64,000 nt of DNA from Autumnicola musiva (GCF_031846585.1 NZ_JAVRHK010000002.1:1-64000); one strand, 5' to 3'. Positions 47,001-56,001 are shown, counted from the first letter of the stretch. Notes: generated by a model not told the origin, from the letters alone. Made by a program: numbers and translations.

Positions 47001-47047
47001 AGCCTAGTCTACAAGGGATCGGTTTTTCGGTTAGAGGAAGGTTTTAA
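44030..47047 (+). CDS. SusC/RagA family TonB-linked outer membrane protein
   Basis: The 1005-residue protein has a signal peptide ending near 'QIISAQEQ', a carboxypeptidase-regulatory-like domain ('VSGIVTEVGSGMPLPGVTV'), a TonB-box region ('LDEVVVTALGI'), a plug with 'VVMRGTKSISGNNNALYVVDG' and a C-terminal beta-barrel ending 'GFSVRGRF'. SusC proteins import oligosaccharides with their SusD partner. I chose the ATG at 44030 rather than the GTG at 44000 because the signal peptide fits. It is the first of five co-oriented genes. Confidence 0.95.
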   Translation: MVKKIFFLLCIGLGLPQIISAQEQTVSGIVTEVGSGMPLPGVTVMEKRTSNGTSTDFNGDFSLAVGENTILVFSMIGYETQEVPVTSGELNVEMQINTEALDEVVVTALGIKREERALAYNVQEIESQEIVQVKDANFINSLAGKVAGVNISTSSTGIGGSARVVMRGTKSISGNNNALYVVDGIPLPSLQSDQPSDIFSGAGQTGDGISIFNPEDIESVTVLSGPAAAALYGSAAANGVVMVTTKSGQEEGMTVNFSNNTTFFSPFVLPDFQNLYGVTEAGSYSSWGDELSEPSSYDPTDFFQTGFNVTNSVSISTGTDKNQTYFSASSVAAEGIINNNNLDRYNFSFRNTSNFLDDKLSMDITAMYMYTEEQNMLAQGQYFNPLIPIYLFPPGRDIRKYQVFERYNPTRNFQTQYWPFGDQGFQMQNPYWITQRNIFNNDKNRYLMSGSLNYDIYEGISITGRVKFDRNNALNERKYYASTAGLFAGENGAYYRQNADTRQLYTDVIMNMNKQVEDFSISANIGASLQDVEYDFSTFGGNLQGVPNLFALHNINLNQAETLQNGYHDQTQAIFATAQVGYKNMAFLDVSARNDWVSALANTDANSIFYPSVGLSAIVSDLFDFNSDTFSYLKARASYSEVGNAPQRYISIATYPVINGYPQTSTFLPATGLEPERTESFEVGINARLWNRLKIDLTAYTSSTYNQLFNPSLSSSSGYDSFYVNAGQIDNKGIELSVGYDQEFGDLKWSSNLTYSLNRNKIEQLLPSYTIEETGETVSLDSLNMGGTGSYRMILTEGGSMGDIYVNTLRRDAQGYIYVNPMNYSVSPDQERFVKAGNSNPDYMIGFRNSFEYKGFNLGFLVNARVGGEVVSVTQAIMDAYGVSEASAQARDDGGVLVNGFRVPSQSYYQVVGGGTSGIGSRYVYSATNVRLAEVSLGYNLDFENKFLGLKNLNFSLIGRNLFMFYNKAPFDPQATANTGTYYQGVDYFMQPSLQGIGFSVRGRF

Positions 47048-47067
47048 TAAATATTAAATTCATAGAA

Positions 47068-48684
47068 ATGAAAATATATAAAATTTTGAATAATAAGATG
47101 CCTCTTATTGGTGCTTTAAGTGCTTTACTTTTCACTGCCTGCACCGACAATTTTGAGGATTATAATACAAATCCTTACGAAACCACAGAAGAAATGTTGG
47201 GGTACGACAACCTTTCAACAGGATCTTTTTTTGTGCAGATGCAAAGAAATGTTTTCCCTATTGCACAGCAACCTGAATTTGGGGATGAAGTATATCAAAC
47301 TATGCAAAACCTTGCGGGTGATGTTTTTTCCGGGTACATGGGAGCAACTAATAACTGGTATTCTGGAGCAAACAACACTACTTACGCTTTGATTCCGCAA
47401 TGGTACGGGCAGGCCTTCAGCAGGGCGTTTGTAGATGTGATGCCTGCATGGAATTCTATTAGAAATAGTGCAGAGGAAGAGCTTCCACAGGTTTATGCAG
47501 TTGCTACCATCGTAAAAATAGAGGCTTTGCATCGTATTACAGACATGTATGGGCCTTTACCATATCTTAATTTTGGAAGTGGTGCTTTACAAAATGATTA
47601 TGATAGCCAGCAGGAAATTTATTATTCCTTTTTTGATGAATTAAATGAAGCCATTGAGATTCTAACGAATTTTAACATAGGCTCACCAGATGCAACCGTA
47701 TTAGATGATTACGATTACATTTATAATGGAAATGTTGAGCAGTGGATAAGATTTGGAAATTCTTTAAAACTTAGGCTTGCTATTCGTATTGTAGATGTAG
47801 ATCCTTCAAAGGCCCAAACTGAGGCTGAATCTGCAATTAGTCATCCAATGGGTGTAATGACGAGTGCTTCAGACATTGCTGCGCTTAATCGTGGTGATGA
47901 CTTCAACTATAACCATCCTCTGTATATTATAAGTCACAATTTTGACGATGTAAGGATGGGAGCTGAAATGGAATCTTACCTTGAGGGTTATAATGACCCA
48001 AGAATCGCCCAATATTTTGATCCTAACCAAGATGGGGAGTATATTGGTATTCGTAATGGTATTAATATTAACAGTAAATCTGACTATGCGGATGGCCCTT
48101 TTTCAAATTTAAATATTTCAGCGAATGCTGATATTATATGGATGAATCCTGCTGAGGTGTATTTTTTACGTGCTGAAGGCAATTTACGAGGATGGAACAT
48201 GGGAGGTGAAGCCAGAGATTTATATGAAGAAGGGATAAGAATTTCTTTTAACATTAGCGGGGCATCGGGCAATGTAGAAGCCTATTTAAGTGATGGTACT
48301 AGCCAGCCTATTGGTTATACCGATCCTGTTAGTAACGGAAATAGCGTAGGAGCTTCAAGCGATTTAGTGAGTGATATTACAATCCAGTGGGATGATATGG
48401 CCAGCTTTGAAAAAAATCTGGAGAGAATCATAACACAAAAATGGATTGCAATTTATCCTGATGGTCAGGAAGCCTGGTCAGAATTTAGACGTACTGGTTA
48501 TCCTCATGTTTTCCCCGTTGTAATTAATAACAGCGGTGGCCTTATCAGTACTTCTGAACAAATACGCAGACTACCGTTTCCTTCTCAGGAATATCAAAAT
48601 AATTCTGCCGGGGTCAATGTTGGAGTTTCTTTATTGCGCGGAGCTGATAATGGAGGAACCAGACTTTGGTGGGATGTAAATTAA
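47068..48684 (+). CDS. SusD/RagB family nutrient-binding lipoprotein (SusD-like_2 type)
   Basis: The 538-residue protein has a lipoprotein signal with lipobox 'LFTAC' and the start 'TDNFEDYNTNPYETTEEML', typical of the SusD_like_2 subgroup. The TPR-like core includes 'IVKIEALHRITDMYGPLPY' and 'WIRFGNSLKLRLAIRI', and the C-terminus 'ITQKWIAIYPDGQEAWSEFRRTGYP' (in two parts) is characteristic. It would cap the SusC channel and bind the glycan at the cell surface. It follows susC by 20 bases. Confidence 0.93.
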   Translation: MKIYKILNNKMPLIGALSALLFTACTDNFEDYNTNPYETTEEMLGYDNLSTGSFFVQMQRNVFPIAQQPEFGDEVYQTMQNLAGDVFSGYMGATNNWYSGANNTTYALIPQWYGQAFSRAFVDVMPAWNSIRNSAEEELPQVYAVATIVKIEALHRITDMYGPLPYLNFGSGALQNDYDSQQEIYYSFFDELNEAIEILTNFNIGSPDATVLDDYDYIYNGNVEQWIRFGNSLKLRLAIRIVDVDPSKAQTEAESAISHPMGVMTSASDIAALNRGDDFNYNHPLYIISHNFDDVRMGAEMESYLEGYNDPRIAQYFDPNQDGEYIGIRNGININSKSDYADGPFSNLNISANADIIWMNPAEVYFLRAEGNLRGWNMGGEARDLYEEGIRISFNISGASGNVEAYLSDGTSQPIGYTDPVSNGNSVGASSDLVSDITIQWDDMASFEKNLERIITQKWIAIYPDGQEAWSEFRRTGYPHVFPVVINNSGGLISTSEQIRRLPFPSQEYQNNSAGVNVGVSLLRGADNGGTRLWWDVN

Positions 48685-48711
48685 TAGTAAAAAAATAAAA
48701 TCTTGAAAATA

Positions 48712-49746
48712 ATGAAAAAAAGAAGATATTACTTATTAGCTTTTTTTATATCGATTTGTTTATCAGGGATATTTCTAGCTTGCGATACAGATCCTGAAGC
48801 ATTGAATATTGAAAGGCCATACACCTATAGTGAGGAGTATTACGAAAGCTTAAGAGCCTATAAAGAATCAGATCACCAAGTTTTTTACGGTTGGTACGCA
48901 GCTCCAGGGCAATTAGAGGGCGTGACAGCAGGTTATAGGCAATCCCCTTCTATGGGTGAACATATTGCAGGAGTGCCAGATAGTCTGGATTTCCTGAGCC
49001 TTTGGTTCGGTATTCCTTCTTTAAGGGAAGACGATTCCTTAAGCAGCTATAATCCAATTGCTTATGAAGAAATGCGTTTTGCGCAGGAAGTAAAGGGCAC
49101 CAAAATGCTTGTGGTGGAAATTACTAGAATGGAGGGATATAGTTGGCTGGAATTATCTGAAGAAGGTATAAGAGATTATGGAGATTATCTAATGGGAATG
49201 GTGTTTGACAATGATCTCGATGGGTTAGATCTTGATTATGAGCCAGAGGGCGACTGGATTGCAGGAGAAAATTTTGCGACCCTCGTGGAGTACATTGGTA
49301 ACCGTTTAGGCCCAATGTCTGAAAATCCAGATAAATATTTAATCATTGATTATTATAACCAAACACCACCTCCCTCTGTGGAGCCTTATATAAATTATTT
49401 GGTAAACCAGGCTTATACTCAAGGAAGAACATCAACTTCAGCCCAATATCTTCAATCCAGGTATAATCAGGTAAGTGACTGGCTTCCAACAGAAAAATTT
49501 ATAGTTACCGAAAATCTTGGAGAATGGTACGAAACAGGGGGAGCACCGTTTACCGAAGCTGATGGAAATACAATGAATGAAGATGGTGAGCAAATTTATT
49601 CTCTTGAAGGAATGGCGCGTTGGAACCCCAGGCAGGGAGAAAAAGGAGGTTTTGGAGGATTTTATTTTGGAAGGGATTATATTAATTATCCTCCTTATCA
49701 AAATGTGCGGCAAAGCATTCAGGCAGCAAATCCTGCTGTTAGGTAA
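48712..49746 (+). CDS. GH18 family endo-beta-N-acetylglucosaminidase-like lipoprotein
   Basis: The 344-residue protein has a lipobox 'IFLAC' and a GH18 barrel. The catalytic DxxDxDxE motif is Asp170 to Glu177 in 'LDGLDLDYEPE'. 'VFYGWYAAPGQ' at the start and 'GGFGGFYFGRDYINYP' near the end match the ENGase-like GH18 lipoproteins of Bacteroidota N-glycan loci (for example around EndoBT-3987). It would cleave the chitobiose core of N-glycans at the cell surface. The ATG at 48712 is preferred over the TTG three codons earlier. It lies 27 bases after susD. Chitinase is less likely given GH92 and GH130 nearby. Confidence 0.88.
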   Translation: MKKRRYYLLAFFISICLSGIFLACDTDPEALNIERPYTYSEEYYESLRAYKESDHQVFYGWYAAPGQLEGVTAGYRQSPSMGEHIAGVPDSLDFLSLWFGIPSLREDDSLSSYNPIAYEEMRFAQEVKGTKMLVVEITRMEGYSWLELSEEGIRDYGDYLMGMVFDNDLDGLDLDYEPEGDWIAGENFATLVEYIGNRLGPMSENPDKYLIIDYYNQTPPPSVEPYINYLVNQAYTQGRTSTSAQYLQSRYNQVSDWLPTEKFIVTENLGEWYETGGAPFTEADGNTMNEDGEQIYSLEGMARWNPRQGEKGGFGGFYFGRDYINYPPYQNVRQSIQAANPAVR

Positions 49747-49779
49747 ATAAGCCAAAAATAACCTGAAAAAATAAAGAAG

Positions 49780-50937
49780 ATGAAGATAAAATATAATATA
49801 AAATTGATTAGTGCGATAATGCTTTGTGCTGTGCTTACAATCCTGAGTTCCTGCGATGATTTTGTAGATTTTCAGGACGTAATACTCATAACCGGTACAG
49901 AAGAAAATAACGTATTGAGGTTTGCGGTAGAAGAAGCGCCAGCAACTTTCTCCATAACGGCAAGTTCCACTGCGAGAGTTACACAAGATGTCAATGTTAA
50001 CTTTAATGTAGATCCAGATATGGTTCCAATTTATAATGAAGAAAATAATGCTAATTATGAGTTTGTACCTGAAGGGAGTTATGAAATTTCTTCAAACAGT
50101 TCTCAAATTTTATCAGGTACAGCAGTATCAGATCCCGTAACTGTTACTATAACCTCAACTGAAAATTTTGTAGAAGGAAGAAATTATATTATCCCGGTAA
50201 CAATTTCTGGACAGGGAAGAATGAAAGTACTGGAAGCTTCAAGAACCGTATACCTTCGGGTTTCCAGGGTCATAGATTTTAATGCCGTAGATATATCCAA
50301 TCCCGATTTCTATGATACTTATCAATTTAGTGAGCCTATAACAGGAATTACGGAATTTACTTATGAAATACGTTGTAAAATTGATGAATGGCATTCGGGT
50401 CAACCCCCCATCAGCCGTTTATCTAACTGGGGTCCTGTAGATGAATCCTTACCAAACCTTTTGCGTTTTGGGGAAGCAGGAAGTGATGTTAATCAATTGC
50501 AATGGGTAAGTGCAGAAGGAGCAACTTTTTCAGAAACCCGATTTGCTACAGATACATGGTATACAATTTCATGTGTATATGATGGTTCAGATTATAGACT
50601 TTATGTGAATGGATCATTAGATAGCCGCTTTAGTGGTTCGGGGCAGCAATATGTTCTCGCTGCACTGGAATTGGGGATGTCTTATGGCGGTTATGAATAT
50701 TCCCAAAGATTTTTAGGAAGCGTAGCTGAAATAAGATTTTGGAATAGAGCTTTATCTTTAAATGAAATCCAGGCAGGGCTATGTGCAGTCGATCCATCTG
50801 CAGAAGGTCTTCTAGCATACTGGAAACTTAATGAAGGCGAAGGAAATGTATTTTACGATAATACGGGAAATGGGCGTGATATGGATTGGTCCAATGAAGT
50901 AGTGTGGAATACCGATGATAACCAATGTGCTCAATAA
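49780..50937 (+). CDS. DUF1735 and LamG-domain surface lipoprotein
   Basis: The 385-residue protein has a lipobox 'ILSSC', a DUF1735 domain (about residues 45-155, 'NVNFNVDPDMVPIYNEENN' and 'YIIPVTISGQG') and a C-terminal LamG/concanavalin-like domain (about 190-370, 'DTWYTISCVYDGSDYRLYVNG', 'GSVAEIRFWNRALSLNEI', given in parts). Such proteins are surface glycan-binding proteins of SusC/D loci. It follows GH18 by 33 bases and its stop is 17 bases before the next gene. Confidence 0.85.
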   Translation: MKIKYNIKLISAIMLCAVLTILSSCDDFVDFQDVILITGTEENNVLRFAVEEAPATFSITASSTARVTQDVNVNFNVDPDMVPIYNEENNANYEFVPEGSYEISSNSSQILSGTAVSDPVTVTITSTENFVEGRNYIIPVTISGQGRMKVLEASRTVYLRVSRVIDFNAVDISNPDFYDTYQFSEPITGITEFTYEIRCKIDEWHSGQPPISRLSNWGPVDESLPNLLRFGEAGSDVNQLQWVSAEGATFSETRFATDTWYTISCVYDGSDYRLYVNGSLDSRFSGSGQQYVLAALELGMSYGGYEYSQRFLGSVAEIRFWNRALSLNEIQAGLCAVDPSAEGLLAYWKLNEGEGNVFYDNTGNGRDMDWSNEVVWNTDDNQCAQ

Positions 50938-50954
50938 AAATAAAACTATTTATT

Positions 50955-51956
50955 ATGAAAAATATAGCAAGTAAAATCTTAAATTTTATTGGGTTAATAG
51001 CTATGTTCACAATAGGTGCATGCAGTAGTGATGATACCAATTACGATTTTGAAGGTGATACTACAAATAGAATCTTCGTAAACTCAGGAACCCAAATGGT
51101 AAACAATTATAATGGTTTTAATACATCTGTAGTATCTACGCCGGTAGGATATATAAGTGAAGGAGTCTTTGCTAAATTTCCAGTTCGATCTACATTAAGG
51201 ACATCCTCAGATGTTATGGTGAATTTTGAGGTCAATAATACTTTAGTTGATAACTACAATTTAGAAAATGGAACCAACTTTAGTACGGTGCCAGAGGGTA
51301 TGGTAAATCTTGAAGTGCCATCACTAACTATCAATCAAGGGAATTTTCAATCTTCTGACTCAATTTCCTTATCAGTTCCATCAGAAAGCTATTCTCAGTT
51401 AACCGAAGAAAACTACTTGGTCCCAATAACAATTTCCTCTTTGGAAGATGCAGGAAATGCAGAAATTAGTACAAATCTCAATACTGTTTATTTAATGATA
51501 AATACCTTAGAGACTAATGTATATGACGGGGCGGTAGAAGAGGATATGGAAGGTGAAGTTGTTGAGGATAAATCTACCTGGACAGCTACAACAGATGTTC
51601 CTGTTTCAGCAGGTTTATTAGAAAATATGTTTAATCCAGATGTAAGTGACTATTGGTTCATTAGCCCGGCTCAGGAGACTGAATTGATTGTAGATCTAGG
51701 AATTGAATATACTGATATTAAAGCTATTCGTTTTAACAGTTATAGTTCAAATTTCTCATTGACTTCTATACATGTTTCAACAAGTAATGATGGAGAGACT
51801 TGGATTTCCCAAGGTACGGCTGGATTATCAACCTCTTCCAGTTATCAATATATAAAATTTTACGCGCCGGTAACTGGTCGTTATTTAAAATTGGGTATTG
51901 AGGGATGGTCTTCTTCATCTTATGTAATTATGTCTACTTTCGATATATATCAATAA
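50955..51956 (+). CDS. DUF1735 and F5/8 type C-domain surface lipoprotein
   Basis: The 333-residue protein has a lipobox 'TIGAC', a DUF1735 domain (about 35-175, 'VMVNFEVNNTLVDNYNLENG') and a discoidin/F5-8 type C domain (about 190-333, 'LIVDLGIEYTDIKAIRFNSY', 'HVSTSNDGETWISQG', 'GRYLKLGIEGW'). It is a probable surface glycan-binding lipoprotein and the last gene of the susC operon. I chose the ATG at 50955 over the ATG at 50925, which lies inside the preceding gene. Confidence 0.85.
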   Translation: MKNIASKILNFIGLIAMFTIGACSSDDTNYDFEGDTTNRIFVNSGTQMVNNYNGFNTSVVSTPVGYISEGVFAKFPVRSTLRTSSDVMVNFEVNNTLVDNYNLENGTNFSTVPEGMVNLEVPSLTINQGNFQSSDSISLSVPSESYSQLTEENYLVPITISSLEDAGNAEISTNLNTVYLMINTLETNVYDGAVEEDMEGEVVEDKSTWTATTDVPVSAGLLENMFNPDVSDYWFISPAQETELIVDLGIEYTDIKAIRFNSYSSNFSLTSIHVSTSNDGETWISQGTAGLSTSSSYQYIKFYAPVTGRYLKLGIEGWSSSSYVIMSTFDIYQ

Positions 51957-52312
51957 CTTCTTTTAAACATTAAACTTTTTACATTTTACTAAAATAATTG
52001 TCGCGAATTCTCGGCAAAATTAAATCAACCTTAAATATTTAGATATCTACTTTCGCATAATAAAGGTCTTGGAAAAGATAAAAAAATATTGAATAGAATC
52101 TCAGAACTATTAGAGTATAATTTTACTGTTGTTAAGTTTTATATAATCAGCACTTTAATTTTTTAAATTAAAATTACTGAATGGTTACTGATAATTCCTA
52201 GGGCAGAAAAAAACATCAAAAATCATTATTAAATACTAATTTCATTGATTAGCCAAAGGAAACCGATTGGTAAATGACCAACCGGTTTCCCTTTTTTAAT
52301 TTCAGAAGATAG
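51957..52312. other. Intergenic region after the susC operon
   Basis: This AT-rich stretch of about 355 bases contains no supported gene. Near its right end is a terminator-like hairpin (52258-52297, listed separately). A promoter for the GH3 pseudogene would be expected but none is clear. Confidence 0.5.
52258..52297 (+). terminator. Intrinsic terminator downstream of the susC operon
   Basis: The arms at 52258-52270 and 52278-52290 pair over 13 positions with one mismatch (A against C) around a 7-base loop, followed by C and six T residues. The distance from the last stop is about 300 bases, so it may instead end an unseen RNA. Confidence 0.75.
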
Positions 52313-53040
52313 ATGAAGAAAATTTATTTTTGTGTTCTACTAGTTTCAAAATTTTCTTACTGCTCAGGATATCAGTAATCAATTATATAAAGATTTGGCG
52401 CAGAATAGGGGTGAGGGTGGAAAACTTAGTTTCTTTAATGACATTAGAAGAAAAAGTAGGGCAGCTTACTATGCCCTTGGGTTGGAAGATGTACACCAAG
52501 AACGGTAAAAATGCGGCAATAAGCAGATTTTATAAAGAAGAAATATAGACCAGGCATATTGGTGGTTTATAGGGATTGCAAAGAGCAGATCCCTAGACAC
52601 AGAAAACACTGGAAAATGGGCTCTACCCAAAAGAAGCTGCTAAAGGAACCAATGCCATTGAAAATAGCCGTTTAGAGATTCCATTGTTATTGTAAGAAGA
52701 AGCTATGCATGGGCATATGGGCATTGTGACTACCGTTTTTCCAACTGCTATAAGCGAGGCCCGCACCTGGAACCCAAAGCTACAAATGGCAGAAGCCATT
52801 GCTGAAGAAATTTGTGCCTAGGGAGCCAAGATGGTTCTGTGTGGAGGAAACTTTTGGGGAGGATCCTTATCTAATTTCAGAAATGGGAAAATCTATCTTT
52901 ACCGGTTTCTAGGAAGAGACCGGGGAAGTCTCAAGAACGGAAAGCATGTTGTTGTTGCCATCTTAAAACATTTTGCAGCTTATGGGATTTCTGAAGGTGG
53001 CCACAATGGAGGTGCCGTCCCAATTGGAGTTGCTACTTTT
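52313..53040 (+). pseudogene. GH3 family glycoside hydrolase, degenerate and truncated
   Basis: An ATG at 52313 encodes a signal peptide ('MKKIYFCVLLVS', then 'FLTAQDISNQLYKDL' in another frame). 'VENLVSLMTLEEKVGQLTMP' is the GH3 N-terminal signature. Further on are 'ENGLYPKEAAK' type sequence, 'AMHGHMGIVTTVFPTAIS', 'RTWNPKLQMAEAIAEEI' and, after a deletion, 'KHFAAYGISEGGHNGGAVPIG' (in two parts). Frameshifts and stop codons (for example TAG after EEICA) are present. The remaining two-thirds of the gene is missing where IS3-like sequence begins, suggesting insertion followed by deletion. Confidence 0.85.
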
Positions 53041-53455
53041 ATTCGGACATAAAATTTAAGACCGTTTGTTACCAAACAAATATCTAAGAACCATGAAAAA
53101 ACGATTTTACAGTCCCGAATTAAAGGAGCAAGCAGTTCGTTTAAGTTACCAGCGCGAGAATATAAAAGAATTAGCAGATGAACTAGGCAGAAGTCCAAAG
53201 GATCTACAAATGGCGCAAGGCAGCTAAAACAGCTACATTGCCTAAGCCTGAAAAACCAATACCCGATGATACTTTAGAGCTTAAAAGACTTCGCAAAGCC
53301 CTTAAAGAAAAGGAACTTGAACTTGAAATATTAAAAAAGGCCGTGCACATCTTCTCCAAGAGCGATGGGAAATCTATGGATTTATAGCCAGCTATAAACA
53401 TTTATATCCGATAGAGAGGATGTGCAAGGTTTTTAAAAACTATCAGACTTTTTCC
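53041..53455 (+). mobile_element. IS3-family element remnant
   Basis: OrfA starts at an ATG at 53093 ('MKKRFYSPELKEQAVRLSYQ', HTH type, then 'ELADELGRSPK'). After a one-base frameshift it continues as 'IYKWRKAAK', 'DDTLELKRLRKALKEKELELEILKKAV'-type leucine zipper sequence (shown in part), and ends near 53385. OrfB begins in another frame ('EIYGFIASYKHLYPIERMCKVFK') and is cut off after about 30 residues, before its DDE domain. The element cannot transpose on its own. Confidence 0.85.
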
Positions 53456-53469
53456 TGCAAGTCCATTGC

Positions 53470-53743
53470 GTCGATGGGGGTGCACCTGATAACCTAGATA
53501 AGGAACAATGTGAAGAATTCGCTGATGACACTCTCGGACAAAATACTGCTGAGAAAGCGTTCTATTATAGAGACTGTAAACGATGAACCCGAGAATATAT
53601 GCCAGATTGAGCATTCAAGGCACAGGAGCTTCGGCAACTTTATGACAAACTTTATCTGTAGGCTTATAACCTATAGTTTCCTGCGCAAAAAACCATCGAT
53701 CAAATCTCAAACTATCCAAACACAACAGCTGGCTATTTTATAA
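53470..53743 (+). mobile_element. IS982-family transposase C-terminal remnant
   Basis: The frame gives 'GVHLIT', a TAG, then 'IRNNVKNSLMTLSDKILLRKRSIIETVNDEPENICQIEHSRHRSFGNF' (in pieces: 'NSLMTLSDKILLRKRSIIE', 'ICQIEHSRHRSFGNF'), a hallmark of the IS982 transposase C-terminus. The N-terminal half is missing and directly replaced by IS3 sequence. This is a fossil of two stacked insertions. Confidence 0.85.
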
Positions 53744-53790
53744 TCGAAATCGGATTACAAGGTCAGAAAAAGACCTTGGAGGATTGAAAC

Positions 53791-53826
53791 AAAGAACCCG
53801 CTTCAAACAATTGAAGCGGGTTCTTT
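53791..53826 (-). terminator. Intrinsic terminator of groES-groEL (possibly bidirectional)
   Basis: A perfect 16-bp stem (53791-53806 with 53811-53826) has a 4-base loop and lies 27 bases beyond the groEL stop. On the minus strand it is followed by a T-rich sequence. It would also stop transcripts coming from the IS remnants. Confidence 0.85.
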
Positions 53827-53852
53827 GAATATTAGAAAGTCTAACTTCTATC

Positions 53853-55493
53853 TTACATCATTCCTGGCATTCCGCCACCCATTCCTTGTGGCATTCCACC
53901 GCCTCCGGCATTGTCTTCAGGGATGTCTATTAATGCACATTCTGTAGTAAGGATCATTCCGGCAACAGATGCAGCGTTTTCAAGAGCTACACGGGTTACT
54001 TTCTTAGGATCTATAATACCGGCTTTCATCATATCAACAAAAGTATCGGTTTTAGCATCGTAACCAAAGTCTTTTTCGCCTTCAATTACTTTGTTAATAA
54101 CCACAGATCCTTCTCCGCCTGCATTTTCAACGATAGTTCTTAATGGAGATTCGATAGCGCGGGCAATTATCTGGATTCCTGTACCTTCATCTGCGTTTTC
54201 AGCTTTCAAAGATTGAAGAGCTTTAATGGCACGAACTAATGCCACACCACCACCGGCTACAATTCCTTCTTCCACAGCCGCACGGGTTGCATGAAGGGCA
54301 TCGTCTACTCGGTCTTTCTTCTCTTTCATTTCTACTTCAGAAGCAGCACCAACATAAAGTACGGCAACACCGCCTGCTAATTTCGCAAGACGCTCCTGTA
54401 GTTTTTCCCTGTCATAATCAGAAGTAGTAGACTCTATCTGAGCTTTGATTTGGTTTACACGTTCCTCAATATTTTTTTGCTCTCCGGCACCGTTTACTAC
54501 AGTGGTATTATCTTTATCTATAGCAACTTTTTCAGCAGTACCTAATTGATCGATAGTAGCATTTTCCAGGGTGAACCCTCTTTCTTCAGAAATTACAGTA
54601 CCACCGGTTAAAAGGGCAATATCTTCCAACATTGCTTTTCTTCTGTCTCCAAAACCAGGAGCTTTTACGGCAGCGATCTTAAGAGAACCTCTTAATTTGT
54701 TAACTACCAAAGTAGCAAGAGCTTCCCCATCCACATCTTCAGCAATAATTAAGAGAGGCTTTCCAGATTGTGCCACCGGCTCAAGAATTGGAAGAAGATC
54801 TTTCATCGCAGATATCTTCTTGTCAAATAACAAGATATAGGGACTCTCAAGATCTGCAGTCATTTTTTCGCTGTTGGTAACAAAATAAGGAGAAAGATAT
54901 CCTCTGTCAAATTGCATACCTTCAACTACATCTACGTAAGTCTCAGTACCTTTTGCTTCTTCTACAGTGATAACACCTTCTTTTCCAACTTTTCCAAAAG
55001 CTTCAGCTATTAATTCCCCGATAAGCTCGTCGTTATTGGCAGAAATTGAAGCTACCTGCTTAATTTTTTCTGAGGAGTCTCCAACTTCTTTGGTTTGATT
55101 AACCAAATCTGCAGTTAAAGCCTGTACCGCTTTGTCTATCCCTCTTTTAAGATCCATAGGATTAGCACCGGCGGCAACGTTTTTAAGGCCTTCTTTTACG
55201 ATAGCCTGGGCAAGAACAGTTGCAGTTGTAGTACCATCACCTGCAAGATCGTTGGTTTTGGAAGCAACTTCCTTAACCATCTGCGCACCCATATTTTCAA
55301 TCGGGTCTTCCAGCTCGATCTCTTTCGCTACAGTAACACCATCTTTGGTAACCGTTGGTGCTCCGAAAGATTTGCTGATAATTACATTACGGCCTTTAGG
55401 ACCTAAAGTTACTTTTACTGCATTTGCAAGTGCATCCACACCGCGCTTAATTCCATCGCGTGCCTGAATGTCAAATTTTATATCTTTTGCCAT
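53853..55493 (-). CDS. groL: Chaperonin GroEL
   Basis: The 546-residue protein is a full-length 60-kDa chaperonin with 'DIKFDIQARDGIKRGVDALANAV' (N-terminus, in part), 'GDGTTTATVLAQAI' (ATP site), 'EEGIVAGGGVALVRA' and the C-terminal Gly-Gly-Met tail. It folds cytosolic proteins with GroES. It follows groES by 90 bases on the minus strand, and a strong terminator lies downstream. Confidence 0.97.
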   Translation of the reverse strand: MAKDIKFDIQARDGIKRGVDALANAVKVTLGPKGRNVIISKSFGAPTVTKDGVTVAKEIELEDPIENMGAQMVKEVASKTNDLAGDGTTTATVLAQAIVKEGLKNVAAGANPMDLKRGIDKAVQALTADLVNQTKEVGDSSEKIKQVASISANNDELIGELIAEAFGKVGKEGVITVEEAKGTETYVDVVEGMQFDRGYLSPYFVTNSEKMTADLESPYILLFDKKISAMKDLLPILEPVAQSGKPLLIIAEDVDGEALATLVVNKLRGSLKIAAVKAPGFGDRRKAMLEDIALLTGGTVISEERGFTLENATIDQLGTAEKVAIDKDNTTVVNGAGEQKNIEERVNQIKAQIESTTSDYDREKLQERLAKLAGGVAVLYVGAASEVEMKEKKDRVDDALHATRAAVEEGIVAGGGVALVRAIKALQSLKAENADEGTGIQIIARAIESPLRTIVENAGGEGSVVINKVIEGEKDFGYDAKTDTFVDMMKAGIIDPKKVTRVALENAASVAGMILTTECALIDIPEDNAGGGGMPQGMGGGMPGMM

Positions 55494-55583
55494 TTTTTAA
55501 AGATTTTATTATTTCCGCAGAGCGGAAAGAAAGATTAATTTTTCAGTTGATTTCTATGTCGGGATCCCCCTACAGAGAAGAAT

Positions 55584-55859
55584 TTAGACTATCGCAAGGA
55601 TATCGTCTTCTCTCATAATTAAATAGTCTGTACCTTCAAGCTTAAGCTCGGTACCGGCAAACTTGCCGTAAAGAACCATGTCTCCAACATTCACTGTCAT
55701 CTCGTGATCTTTTGTTCCTTTACCTACTGCCACAACTTTTCCTCTTTGTGGTTTTTCTTTAGCGGTTTCAGGAATATAAATCCCCGATGCAGTTTTTGTT
55801 TCAGCTGCTGCAGGCTCAATAAGAACTCGGTCTGAGAGCGGTTTAATGTTTAGTGCCAT
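55584..55859 (-). CDS. groS: Co-chaperonin GroES
   Basis: The 91-residue co-chaperonin begins 'MALNIKPLSDRVLIEP', with the mobile loop 'ETKTASGIYIPETAKEKPQ' and 'GKFAGTELKLEGTDYLIMRE'. I chose the ATG at 55859 because it matches the family start; the longer frame from 55940 adds an unrelated leader. groEL follows. The 120 bases upstream of it, up to the secG terminator, hold its promoter, but I see no CIRCE inverted repeat. Confidence 0.96.
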   Translation of the reverse strand: MALNIKPLSDRVLIEPAAAETKTASGIYIPETAKEKPQRGKVVAVGKGTKDHEMTVNVGDMVLYGKFAGTELKLEGTDYLIMREDDILAIV

Positions 55860-55944
55860 TTTAATGTTATTTAGGTTAATTAATTTTTTTACTTGACACT
55901 GTATATTTCGAAAATTGTGCCAGTGAAAAAAGACTGACATTTAT

Positions 55945-55980
55945 CAAAAAAAAATGCCAGCTTGTCATAAGCTGGCATTT
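55945..55980 (-). terminator. Intrinsic terminator of the secG operon
   Basis: A 12-bp stem (55952-55963 with 55969-55980) with a 5-base loop is followed, on the minus strand, by a run of eight or more T residues (55945-55954 complement). It lies about 20 bases after the secG stop. Confidence 0.92.
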
Positions 55981-56001
55981 ATATCACTATAAAGTTGAGT
56001 T

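Noticed and set aside
50925..50954. Earlier ATG at 50925 for the DUF1735-F5/8 lipoprotein
   Set aside because: It lies inside the preceding gene, and the ATG at 50955 gives a proper lipoprotein signal.
55860..55940. Longer groES start at 55940
   Set aside because: The added 27 residues are unlike any GroES; the ATG at 55859 gives the canonical N-terminus.
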